A stretch of DNA of 14,254 nucleotides, from contig JAJZCP010000014.1 of assembly GCA_021846065.1 (NCBI GenBank), forward strand, positions 1-14,254. Reading direction: 5' to 3'. Below are positions 7,192 to 14,254 of this stretch, one piece after another (the first letter of the stretch is position 1; the number at the start of each line of letters is the position of its first letter). The DNA is from Acidobacteriota bacterium (GTDB lineage: Bacteria; Acidobacteriota; Terriglobia; Terriglobales; Acidobacteriaceae). The position numbers and the translations under genes are program-made. The notes beneath the pieces are model-generated. The model had not been told where the DNA came from, ran no database searches, and was given only the letters and a program-made list of their open reading frames with translations.

Positions 7192-7515
7192 TCAGGCCAC
7201 CGGCTTGACGCTGGTGATGTGTACGCTCTTCTTGGCCGCATCGACGGTACCGGTGATCGTCACATGATCGCCGTAAACGCTCTTGACGGCTTCCGGATTG
7301 TCGATCGCCCAGACCATCTTCTTGGCGTCATCGACGAAGACCGGCTTTTCGCCCATGCTAATGCACTTCTTGGCGCAGGCCGCAGCAGGCCCCGTATGCT
7401 TGGCGCCGCACATTGCATCGGAGATAAATCCGGTGATTTTGGTGGTGCCCGCGGCGAATGCTGCAACGGACGTCATCGACGCGACGGAGAGAGTGAGTGC
7501 AAGAATACGCTTCAT
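7192..7515 (-). CDS. Small exported protein with conserved-looking Cys motif, 107 aa
   Basis: The start at 7515 is chosen because AAGGA lies nine bases upstream and the reading then opens directly with a signal peptide, MKRILALTLSVASMTSVAAF followed by AAG; an upstream in-frame TTG would only add charged residues. The predicted mature protein is about 85 residues. It has ISDAMCGAKH, then AAACAKKC, giving C36, C47, C51 and H40 as possible metal ligands or disulfide partners, and a C-terminal beta-rich stretch DHVTITGTVDAAKKSVHITSV that looks OB-fold-like. Similar small 'GxISDxMCGxKH ... CxxxC' exported proteins are, as I recall, frequent in Acidobacteria; their function is unknown to me. The odd number of cysteines is notable for an exported protein. 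Confidence 0.75.
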   Translation of the reverse strand: MKRILALTLSVASMTSVAAFAAGTTKITGFISDAMCGAKHTGPAAACAKKCISMGEKPVFVDDAKKMVWAIDNPEAVKSVYGDHVTITGTVDAAKKSVHITSVKPVA

Positions 7516-7650
7516 GAAGAATTTTCCTTTGCTGTTCAAACTGGATTCAGGGCCGCAATCGCCGGATGCGCAGCGACACGCTAATCATGCTCCCGGCAGA
7601 CCCGGTTTGGCAAGCACCGGCACCGGACGATTCCGGCCAGGTCAAAAACC

Positions 7651-8094
7651 TCAAGCCTTTTTTCGCGCCTCGCGCAAGTGGGCAATATTTTTCTTCATGG
7701 CCTCGAACATAGTCGAAGCCGCCGGATATATTTCCACCAGTTTCAGCACTTTGCCCATGTAAGTGGGCCGCTGAGCATGAATCTCCGGCAGAATGTGGGC
7801 CAGCTTCGCGGCGTAAAAGAACGGCTCTCCGTTGGTGTCCAGAAACAGATCCGCTGAAACGGCGCCGTGCAACACCAAGGCCGCCGCCATCTCCCAGTAG
7901 CTGACCACCTGACGCAGATACGCGTTGCGCTGCGAGCCGAATTCGTTCAGGACGACGAAGAACTCCGCGGCTGTCTCCGGCCAGAACTCCGCCAGAAACC
8001 AGGCGCGGGCCTGGCGCATGACGGCCTCTGTGCGCAGCTCATACAGCTTCAGAATTAACTCGGCATCGGCGTGCGAAGCCAGGGCTTTTTCCAT
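7651..8094 (-). CDS. Hypothetical protein, 147 aa
   Basis: I do not recognise a named domain. ATG 8094 is chosen for its strong GGAGGAG five bases upstream, rather than an in-frame ATG 39 bases earlier. The protein is cytoplasmic and predicted largely helical. It starts MEKALASHADAELILKLYEL, then has ARAWFLAEFWPETAAEFF, RQVVSYWEMAAALVLHG and the aromatic DTNGEPFFYAAKLAHILPEI, ending in a basic tail KKNIAHLREARKKA. The W/F/Y-rich helices and absence of a signal peptide fit a small soluble or peripheral protein; I believe similar hypotheticals occur in acidobacterial genomes. Its start is 69 bases beyond the topA stop, in the same direction, so it is probably the last gene of a dprA-topA transcript. 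Confidence 0.7.
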   Translation of the reverse strand: MEKALASHADAELILKLYELRTEAVMRQARAWFLAEFWPETAAEFFVVLNEFGSQRNAYLRQVVSYWEMAAALVLHGAVSADLFLDTNGEPFFYAAKLAHILPEIHAQRPTYMGKVLKLVEIYPAASTMFEAMKKNIAHLREARKKA

Positions 8095-8163
8095 GACATC
8101 TCCTCCAGAAATTCTTTCCGTCTGTCTTTCCATCTGTGAAGCGTTGGTCCACCGGAGCGCGGC

Positions 8164-10872
8164 TCAGGAGACCGGCTCCAGTTCCTGTTCTTCGCTGCGG
8201 GCACCGAGTTTGACCGGCCCATGGGTCTCAGCCGTTGGCAGCGGCGGAGCATCTCCGATGCGCTTCTCATATTCGCAGGCGGCGACCTGCCGCGCTGATT
8301 TCTGCACGGCTTTCTCCGGCAACTTCGCTTTGCCGCGTCTTCCGGCGGACTTCCCGGCTTCGACCTCCGTCGCCTCCTGTTGCGCTTTGCTGTTCGGGCA
8401 GAACAGATACACGCCCGATTTCAGCGTCTTCTCCAGCAGATAAGAGCTGTGGCACTTCGGACACTTCTTCGCAACCGGTTTGTAATTTGATGTGAAGTCG
8501 CACTTGGGATAGTTGGTGCAGCCCCAGAAGAGGTTGCCACGTCGCGCCCTGCGTTCGGCCAGGTCGCCCTCGCCGCACTTCGGACACTTCATGCCCTCGA
8601 TCAGGTTCTGCTTCACGTACTTGCACTTCGGATAGCCAGAGCAGGAGACAAACTCTCCGTAAGCGCCCTGGCGCAGCACCAGATCCTTGCCGCAGACCGG
8701 GCACGGCTCTCCGGTAGGCTGCGGTGCGTTCAGTTTCTGCTGTTGCTTCTGGCTCAGCTTGCGGATGGTCTTGCAGGGAGGGTCTTCATTGAAACCCGGG
8801 CAGGCCATGTACGGCCCAAAGATGCCGCGGCGCAGCACCATCACGCGGCCGCAGTTGTCGCAGTATTCCTCACTCTGCTCGGATTCAAGCGCGTCCTTGA
8901 AGACCATGTCCGGCTTGGCCGCGACATTCTCCCGTGTGAAGGTGCAACTGTTCTTGTCCTTCTTGTTGTAGGCGCTGCAGGAGTAGAAGGTGCCGAACTT
9001 GCCCCACTTGAGCACCAGCGGCGATCCACAGCGCTCGCACTTTTCGTTGGTCGGAATCTCCATCGCCTTGATGGATTCCATCTCCTTTTCTGCAACCTTC
9101 AACTCCTGCTCAAAGTGCGTGTAGAAACCTTTAAGCAGATCCGTCCACCGCTCCTTGCCGTCTTCGATGTCGTCGAGTTCCTCCTCCAGCCGCGCTGTAT
9201 ATGCGGTGTCGAAGATGTAGCCGAAGTTCTTCACCAGCAGGTCACAGACGACAACGCCGATCTCAGTCGGATAAAAACGACCGGAAATCTTCGTCACGTA
9301 CTCGCGATCCTGAATGGTGTTGATGATCGACGCATAAGTGGACGGGCGGCCGATGCCACGCTCCTCCAGAACCTTTACGAGCGATGCCTCGTTGAAGCGC
9401 GGCGGCGGCTGCGTAAAGCGCTGCTGCGGCTGGATCGCCTGGCAGACCAGATCGCGCACTCCGTCCAAAGACGGCAAGCGCTGATCGTCGCCCTCTTCCT
9501 CGGCATCCTTCCGCTCTTCCGACATCTCGTAAACCTTCAGAAAACCATCAAAGCGCAGGACACGGCCGCTCACGCGGAAGTCGTAATTTCTGCCGTCCTT
9601 GCGCGAGCGTGCATCGATCTTCGCCGTGGTCACGTCATAGATAGCCGGCGTCATCTGCGAAGCGACGAAGCGCTGCCAGATGAGCCTATATAGTCGAAGC
9701 TGTTCGTCGGTCAGATACTGTGCAATCGACTCTGGCGTGCGCGTCGCGTCTGTCGGACGAATTGCCTCGTGCGCATCCTGTGAATCTTTCTTGCCCTGGT
9801 AGGAGTTAGGCTTCTCTGGCAGATACTGCGGACCGAGACGTTCGCGGATCCACTGGCGCGCACTTTCCTTGGCATCCGGAGAGACACGCGGTGAGTCCGT
9901 ACGCATATAGGTGATCAGGCCGACTGCGCCTTCGGCTCCGAGGTCCACGCCTTCATACAGTCGTTGCGCCACGCCCATAGTGCGGCGCACGTTGAAGCCG
10001 AGCTTGCTGGCGGCATCGCGCTGCAATTGGCTGGTGATGAACGGCGCCAGCGGCTTGCGCCTCTGCTCCGACTGCGTCACGGAACCCAGCGTCCAGTCAG
10101 CCTTGTCCAACGCAGCCAGCACGGCATCGACAGTTGCTTTGTCCGGCAGAGAGTTGCTCAGAAACTGCGGCTTGCCCTCCTTATCCACGCCGTTTGCCAC
10201 ACGGATCGGCTCACTATCGATGCCGACAAGGCTGGCCCGGAAGCTGCGCTCCGTCTTGCCCTTCGGATGAAGCTGCGCGGCGACGGTCCAGTACTCCACC
10301 GGCTTGAAAGCGGAAATCTCGCGCTCACGCTCGACGATCAGGCGCACGGCCACCGTCTGCACGCGTCCGGCAGAGAGTCCGCGCCGAACCTTGTCCCACA
10401 GCAGCGGCGAAACCTGATAGCCAACCAACCGATCCAGGACGCGGCGCGTCTGCTGCGCATCCACCAGATTCTGATCGATGTCCCGCGCATGCTGGAACGC
10501 TTCCTGAACGGCCTTCTTGGTGATTTCATTGAAGGTCACACGCTGAATTTTTTTACGCAGCGAGGCAGTGGTTCCAAGCTGCAGAGCAAGGTGATAGGCG
10601 ATGGCTTCGCCCTCACGGTCCGGGTCGGGCGCCAGATAAATATGTTCCGCCTTCTCGGCTGCTCGCTTAAGCTGCTGCACCAGCTTTTCCTTACCGGGCG
10701 AAACAATCAGCGTCGGCTCAAAGGTACGCTTTTTCAACTCCACGCCAATATCATTTTTGGGCAGGTCCATAATGTGACCGATCGAAGCCTGCACTTCGAA
10801 GTCCTTGCCTAGATACTTTCCGATCGTCTTGGCCTTGGCCGGTGACTCGACGATGACGAGTGATTTGCTCAT
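8164..10872 (-). CDS. topA: DNA topoisomerase I (type IA)
   Basis: A 902-aa type IA topoisomerase that relaxes negative supercoils by cutting one strand through a tyrosine. The Toprim domain starts MSKSLVIVESPAKAKTIGKY with catalytic E9, and has the acidic triad in APDPDREGEA (D83, D85, E89). The active tyrosine is Y322 in VGLITYMRTDSPRVS. The C-terminus holds four complete zinc ribbons (about 612-643, 671-700, 724-750, 763-791) and a fifth at 804-825 with only three of four cysteines. A basic, then acidic, tail of about 70 residues follows. The start ATG has AAGGA close upstream; an in-frame reading a further 66 codons upstream has no family similarity and is excluded. It follows dprA after a 260-base gap in which I see no clear promoter, only a weak GGGTT/AACCC hairpin and a 15-codon ORF (10923-10970). 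Confidence 0.97.
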   Translation of the reverse strand: MSKSLVIVESPAKAKTIGKYLGKDFEVQASIGHIMDLPKNDIGVELKKRTFEPTLIVSPGKEKLVQQLKRAAEKAEHIYLAPDPDREGEAIAYHLALQLGTTASLRKKIQRVTFNEITKKAVQEAFQHARDIDQNLVDAQQTRRVLDRLVGYQVSPLLWDKVRRGLSAGRVQTVAVRLIVEREREISAFKPVEYWTVAAQLHPKGKTERSFRASLVGIDSEPIRVANGVDKEGKPQFLSNSLPDKATVDAVLAALDKADWTLGSVTQSEQRRKPLAPFITSQLQRDAASKLGFNVRRTMGVAQRLYEGVDLGAEGAVGLITYMRTDSPRVSPDAKESARQWIRERLGPQYLPEKPNSYQGKKDSQDAHEAIRPTDATRTPESIAQYLTDEQLRLYRLIWQRFVASQMTPAIYDVTTAKIDARSRKDGRNYDFRVSGRVLRFDGFLKVYEMSEERKDAEEEGDDQRLPSLDGVRDLVCQAIQPQQRFTQPPPRFNEASLVKVLEERGIGRPSTYASIINTIQDREYVTKISGRFYPTEIGVVVCDLLVKNFGYIFDTAYTARLEEELDDIEDGKERWTDLLKGFYTHFEQELKVAEKEMESIKAMEIPTNEKCERCGSPLVLKWGKFGTFYSCSAYNKKDKNSCTFTRENVAAKPDMVFKDALESEQSEEYCDNCGRVMVLRRGIFGPYMACPGFNEDPPCKTIRKLSQKQQQKLNAPQPTGEPCPVCGKDLVLRQGAYGEFVSCSGYPKCKYVKQNLIEGMKCPKCGEGDLAERRARRGNLFWGCTNYPKCDFTSNYKPVAKKCPKCHSSYLLEKTLKSGVYLFCPNSKAQQEATEVEAGKSAGRRGKAKLPEKAVQKSARQVAACEYEKRIGDAPPLPTAETHGPVKLGARSEEQELEPVS

Positions 10873-11132
10873 GCTCTTCCTTCTGAAAAAATTACCAGTG
10901 CCAGTTCTTCCCCACTTTAACGCTACTTGCGCTGTTTCCCTTGGACTCGCGACGACGGGTTCCGTTTCATCGCCCAATCTGCTCTCCTCCGGTCGCCACG
11001 CTTTCGATCCTGAATCCTGACCGGCATCCAAGCCAGAGAAAATTCGCCACAGAACACTGCAAGCTAACACGGACGGGGGCGCTGTTGCTAGTTTCTATCA
11101 TCTGCCACAGGGTTCCACGCAGATTCAACCCG

Positions 11133-12290
11133 CTAAAAAGACAGTACATAGGAACTGCCGGGAAGTTTTCTTACACGCCCGGCCAGCTCCAGCTCAAAAA
11201 GCGCCGTAAAGACCTCGGAGGATGTCATCTGGGTGTCGAGCTTCTCAAAGATTTCGTCGAGTTGCAGAGCGGAGTCCGGCTGGAGCACCTCCAGCACCAT
11301 TGCTTCCTGCGGTCCAAAAACCGGCTCCGGTAATAACGATGCGGGAGCAGCGGAATCGGATGCAGAACTCTGCGCAGACTCCAGTTGCAGGCGTACCTGC
11401 GACGGCAGCGCCTCCCAGATATCCTCCCAGCTTGCCGTCAGTTGCGCTCCCTGCTTGATGAGCGTATTGGGCGTCCACGATCCCTTGCTGGTTACGTTGC
11501 CGGGCACGGCATAGACGTCTCTGCCCTGTTCGAGCGCGCAGCGCGCCGTCACCCGCGTGCCAGAGTGCTCACTGGCCTCCACCACCAGCACGCCAACACT
11601 CATGCCGGAAAGAATCCGGTTGCGGCGTGGAAAGTTCTGTGGTGCTGGAAACGTACCGACCGGCAACTCCGTTGCAATCACCCCGCCGGTCGCCACAATA
11701 TCGTCGGCGAGCTTTCGATTTTCCTTGGGATAGACAACGTCGATGCCGGTTCCCCAGACGGCTGCCGTGGGCCTCTGCGCCGCCAGCGCGCCCTTGTGCG
11801 CCGCCGTATCGACGCCTCGCGCCATCCCGCTCAGAATCAGCACTCCGCGCAGGGCCAGGTCGCGCGCCAGCATCTCCGCCATGCCTGTGCCGTAGGGAGA
11901 AGGATGGCGGGTGCCCACCACGGCAATCGAAGGCAGACTGAGCAGGCAGGCATTCCCCCGGATCCAGAGCACCGGCGGAGGATCGTAGATTTCGCGCAGA
12001 CGCTCCGGATAGAGTTTGTCGCTGAAGCAGACGATCTGCGCACCAACCTCGGCGGCGCGAATTTGCTGCTGCTCGGCCACCTCACGTCCTTTGCCATCAA
12101 AGAGAAACTGCGCCGCGGCAGCCGGAAGCGCGAGCGACTCCAGCTCCGTGAGCGAAAGAGAGAACAGCTCTGCGGGGCGCTCGATCTGGCGCATCGCATC
12201 CAGAATCCGCCGCGGGCCAAGTGTCGGAGCGAGCGCCATCGCAAGCCATGCCAGCCTATCTTCGGGGATAGCCTGATCCCTTGTCGTCAT
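11133..12290 (-). CDS. dprA: DNA-processing protein DprA (Smf)
   Basis: DprA binds incoming single-stranded DNA during natural transformation and loads RecA onto it. This copy is 385 aa. Residues about 1-80 form a SAM-like helical N-terminus (RLAWLAMALAPTLGPRRI). The Rossmann-like core runs about 80-290, with VVGTRHPSPYG, LSGMARGVDTAAHKGAL (153-169), VYPKENRKLA, FPRRNRILSGMS (220-231), SEHSGTRVTARCALEQGRD and YAVPGN. A linker rich in S, A and P leads to a C-terminal winged-helix of the DML1-like type (about 340-385: LDEIFEKLDTQMTSSEVF). The ATG at 12290 has AAGGA six bases upstream; the earlier in-frame ATG would add 55 unrelated residues. It is followed by topA, the usual smf-topA order, and is divergent from mqnA. 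Presence of dprA alone does not prove competence. Confidence 0.95.
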   Translation of the reverse strand: MTTRDQAIPEDRLAWLAMALAPTLGPRRILDAMRQIERPAELFSLSLTELESLALPAAAAQFLFDGKGREVAEQQQIRAAEVGAQIVCFSDKLYPERLREIYDPPPVLWIRGNACLLSLPSIAVVGTRHPSPYGTGMAEMLARDLALRGVLILSGMARGVDTAAHKGALAAQRPTAAVWGTGIDVVYPKENRKLADDIVATGGVIATELPVGTFPAPQNFPRRNRILSGMSVGVLVVEASEHSGTRVTARCALEQGRDVYAVPGNVTSKGSWTPNTLIKQGAQLTASWEDIWEALPSQVRLQLESAQSSASDSAAPASLLPEPVFGPQEAMVLEVLQPDSALQLDEIFEKLDTQMTSSEVFTALFELELAGRVRKLPGSSYVLSF

Positions 12291-12381
12291 GCGCTTTCCT
12301 TCCCTCGATGATCCGCATGGCAGCTCCGGCGCAGCCTTGTTTCCCGGCCTGCTGTTTTCCTGCATCTGGCGAATGTTCCCG

Positions 12382-12387
12382 ATTATA
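12382..12387 (-). promoter_or_regulatory. Candidate -10 box for dprA
   Basis: A perfect TATAAT on the minus strand, about 90 bases before the dprA ATG, in the divergent dprA-mqnA gap. The -35 region 17 bases upstream (CATGGG) is poor. The context TGCGTATAAT is one base off an extended -10. If used, the leader would be about 85 bases. Confidence 0.4.
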
Positions 12388-12510
12388 CGCAGACGTGCTC
12401 CATCCCCATGCAGAGATTCGAAAAACGTTGCGCCCTGCATCTGCGCATGCTCCATAGACGACGGCGCAGAGCTGGCACGCTGAGTCCGCGCCAGTTGATA
12501 CTCTGGAGCA

Positions 12511-13401
12511 GTGAGCGCATCCGTTCAGCAACTTCGCGTCGCCGCAATTCGATTTCTCAATCCAGCTCCACTGATGTGGGACTTTGAACATGAGCCTTGG
12601 CGTAGCCAGATGGCTGCACGCTATCGGCTGGATTGGATGATGCCATCGGAGTGCGCGGCGCGTCTTGCGCTTCCGCGGGAGGCTCCGCAGGCCGCCCACC
12701 TGGGACTGGTTCCGATTGCCGCGCTGGCCACAAATCCTGAACTGAGGCTGGTGCCGGGCTGCGCCATTGCCGCCACGCGACGCGTGCGTTCCCTGCTGCT
12801 GATTCGCCGCGAGCAGCAACCGCTGAGCGCGATCCGCACCGTGGCCGCAGACACCTCTTCGCGAGCCACGCTGGCCTATACGCAGATTCTGTTTCGCGAG
12901 TGGTGGCAGCCCGGCAGCTCATTCGGAGATGGGCCGGAGTTCCGCCCGCACAGGCCCGATCCCGATGCCATGCTGGACTCTGCCGACGCGGCGCTGGTGA
13001 TTGGCGATCCTGCACTTTTTGCGCTGGAGGAGCGGCTGAATCGCGAGGAGCGCACGGGAGAAACGCTGATCTATCACGACCTTGCCGAAGAGTGGATTGC
13101 GCTGGCCGGGGTGCCGTGGGTCTCCGCTGTGTGGGCCATCCGGCAGAGCGCTCTCGACGCCTCGACCCGCTCCCTCGACGAGATCGCCGCCGACTTCATC
13201 GCCTCACGCGACCGCGGCCTCGCCAACATCGAATCCCTCGTCGCCGAGTGGAGCGCCCGCCTGCCCTTCAGCCAGAACACCATCCGCGCCTACCTCACCG
13301 AAAACATCCACTACACGCTCGATGAACCCTGCCTCGCCGGACTGAAACTCTTCTACAAACTGGCAGCGCAACACCAAATCCTGCCCGAATTTACGCTTTG
13401 A
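12511..13401 (+). CDS. mqnA: Chorismate dehydratase MqnA (futalosine pathway)
   Basis: MqnA converts chorismate to 3-enolpyruvylbenzoate (3-[(1-carboxyvinyl)oxy]benzoate), the first step of the futalosine route to menaquinone. The 296-aa protein has the periplasmic-binding-like fold typical of MqnA/MqnD: the N-terminal strand RVAAIRFLNPAPLMWDFE, HLGLVPIAAL, the strand VRSLLLIRRE, the signature AADTSSRATLAYTQIL (D114-R118), DAALVIGDPAL, and a C-terminal helical half ending with ENIHYTLDEPCLAGLKLFY. It is not exported despite the fold. GTG 12511 is the only possible start between an in-frame stop at 12496 and the conserved core, and its GGAG lies just two bases before it, unusually close. No other menaquinone gene is in the window. 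It is divergent from dprA. Confidence 0.93.
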   Translation: MSASVQQLRVAAIRFLNPAPLMWDFEHEPWRSQMAARYRLDWMMPSECAARLALPREAPQAAHLGLVPIAALATNPELRLVPGCAIAATRRVRSLLLIRREQQPLSAIRTVAADTSSRATLAYTQILFREWWQPGSSFGDGPEFRPHRPDPDAMLDSADAALVIGDPALFALEERLNREERTGETLIYHDLAEEWIALAGVPWVSAVWAIRQSALDASTRSLDEIAADFIASRDRGLANIESLVAEWSARLPFSQNTIRAYLTENIHYTLDEPCLAGLKLFYKLAAQHQILPEFTL

Positions 13402-13685
13402 AACTGCGATAGAAATTGCACCCACTTCCAGGGGAAAATTCCCGGCGACAGGCCCAGCCATGCTTCTCGGACTGGAGTCTCCAACCAGTTTGGGTGTCCC
13501 TCGATGAGGTCAAGGGCACCCCGAATGGCTGCAAGGAGACAGGATGTGCGAAGACTTTGGGTGTGCCACCTGCCCATTTCTGCCATAGAGTGCAGGCTCT
13601 CAATATCTTGTCCTCATTGACAGCCAATCTTTCGTGTAGAATTCCGCAAAAGCAGCGATTCCAAAAAAATGAAGCGGCTAAGATC
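13402..13685. other. Gap between mqnA and the FRG gene: no confident gene
   Basis: This interval holds a hairpin (GGGTGTCCC 13492-13500 with GGGCACCC 13514-13521, one bulged base) that could end mqnA transcripts, though no T-run follows. The motif TTTGGGTGT occurs twice (near 13489 and 13556). The FRG reading frame is open without a stop from 13413 to its ATG, so longer readings cannot be excluded, but the encoded peptide is unlike the family. The minus strand also has an open, protein-like stretch (LDLIEGHPNWLETPVREAWL) that could be a gene remnant; I could not identify it. Confidence 0.5.
13617..13642 (+). promoter_or_regulatory. Candidate promoter of the FRG-domain gene
   Basis: A perfect TTGACA (13617-13622) is followed by TAGAAT (13637-13642), but with a 14-base spacer, shorter than the usual 16-18. 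It lies about 45 bases before the chosen ATG. The boxes are seen; use as a promoter is inferred. Confidence 0.3.
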
Positions 13686-14254
13686 ATGGAAACAATTGGC
13701 TCGAAGACGCTTTGGTCATTCATGCCGGGTAGGCCCGAGGCGCAAGATTGCAGATGTACAACTATCCGAAATAACCCTGCGGTGACTGTTGGCTCGTATC
13801 TTGAGTTGGCAAGCAAGATTGCTGAGTTGCAATATAGAAACCGCGATTATGTTTTGCTTTTCCGTGGACAACGGGAAGATCACAGAAATTCCAAGAACAA
13901 CACGACACTCAAGCCATCCCTTTTTCGTGGTTCTTTAGGCAGCAACCCCACTACGGAGACTCTACAGGAGCGTTTCGCAGCTTTGGACAGAGCAGAGTGT
14001 AGCCTAGTGAAGTTTTACTCTGACAGAAGATTCCTGGGAAGGCAGTGGGTTGAACGTCACCAAATAGTCCGATGGGCCATCCTTCAGCACTACGAGGTCT
14101 GCCCAACGCCGCTGTTGGACGTCACACACTCTCTCCGTATCGGCGCATCATTTGCAACGATCAATAATAAGACGAAAGAGGCGTTTCTCTTTGTCCTCGG
14201 AGTACCTAACCTTAACGGAGCAATCACAGCCAGCGCAGAGGCGGGCATTCAGAT
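13686..14254 (+). CDS. FRG domain-containing protein (partial, runs off the window)
   Basis: 189 codons are visible and remain open to the last base. The FRG domain is named for its N-terminal F-R-G, seen here as LLFRGQRED (F59-R60-G61), followed by TLKPSLFRG (75-82) and the hallmark WAILQHYEVCPTPLLDVTHS, a variant of QHYG-PTRLLDWT. N-terminal to the domain is VGSYLELASKIAELQ, a helix typical of the family. Biochemical function is not established; FRG proteins are often found in accessory and defence-related regions. ATG 13686 is the most natural start, but its ribosome site is weak and the frame is open further upstream. Composition differs from the neighbours: bases 13801-13860 have 23 G/C of 60, against 43 of 60 at 12661-12720 in mqnA, with A/T-ending codons more frequent. 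This suggests horizontal acquisition. Confidence 0.85.
   Translation, partial: METIGSKTLWSFMPGRPEAQDCRCTTIRNNPAVTVGSYLELASKIAELQYRNRDYVLLFRGQREDHRNSKNNTTLKPSLFRGSLGSNPTTETLQERFAALDRAECSLVKFYSDRRFLGRQWVERHQIVRWAILQHYEVCPTPLLDVTHSLRIGASFATINNKTKEAFLFVLGVPNLNGAITASAEAGIQ

Noticed and set aside
8743..9693. 316-codon plus-strand frame opposite topA
   Set aside because: It mirrors conserved topoisomerase I sequence; no independent start signal or domain.
10873..11070. Possible 66-residue N-terminal extension of topoisomerase I
   Set aside because: MSKSLVIVESPAKAKTIG is the canonical start of TopA and has AAGGA directly upstream; the extension shows no family similarity.
11385..12311. 308-codon plus-strand frame opposite dprA
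   Set aside because: Shadow of DprA; rich in R and H with no family resemblance.
12291..12455. Possible 55-residue N-terminal extension of DprA
   Set aside because: The MTTRDQ start has a good ribosome site, and the extension runs through the candidate TATAAT promoter box.
13391..13816. 141-codon minus-strand frame overlapping the FRG gene start
   Set aside because: Its first half is antisense to the recognisable FRG coding sequence, so it is not a real gene as drawn; the remainder is kept only as a possible remnant.
1..14254. CRISPR arrays, tRNA, rRNA, insertion sequences, prophage genes
   Set aside because: I read both strands for regularly spaced repeats, cloverleaf-like segments and transposase or integrase motifs and saw none.

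Overview
The window is about 14 kb of GC-rich, densely packed bacterial chromosome, mostly housekeeping and metabolic genes. The most likely source is an acidobacterium (Acidobacteriota, Terriglobia-like). The hints are the futalosine-pathway gene mqnA, a sensor kinase with a Crp-like domain of a type I associate with Acidobacteria, Actinobacteria and Deinococcus, and a small exported Cys/Lys-rich protein. This is inference from gene content; no rRNA or other phylogenetic marker is present.

Left edge (1-1717): a YjhG/YagF-type D-xylonate dehydratase lies on the minus strand but stops abruptly after its conserved CIGHIS motif. The first 66 bases, on the opposite strand, encode what looks like the extreme C-terminus of the same family (LPDDTRLWAAL). 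The two pieces meet head-on at a 9-base microhomology. This is a fold-back or inversion junction, either a real rearrangement or an assembly/amplification chimera. Upstream of the dehydratase are nested palindromes that could be an operator, then a 60-residue Q/A-rich small protein.

Middle (2270-8094): on the plus strand is an orphan sensor histidine kinase with an N-terminal cyclic-nucleotide-binding-like domain. It is separated by a bidirectional terminator from a convergent 953-residue exported M16 metallopeptidase. Further minus-strand genes follow: a DUF427 protein, a small exported Cys protein and an unrecognised 147-residue helical protein. Hairpins sit in the gaps.

Right (8164-13401): the classical dprA-topA pair (DNA-processing protein, then DNA topoisomerase I) runs on the minus strand and probably continues into the 147-residue gene. 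mqnA (chorismate dehydratase, menaquinone synthesis by the futalosine route) is divergent from dprA.

Right edge (13402-14254): after an approximately 280-base gap, base composition falls and a plus-strand FRG-domain gene begins and runs off the window. This looks like the start of an accessory, possibly horizontally acquired region. I see no CRISPR array, tRNA, rRNA, insertion sequence or prophage. The two observations most worth following up are the junction at 54-63 and the FRG gene at the right end.
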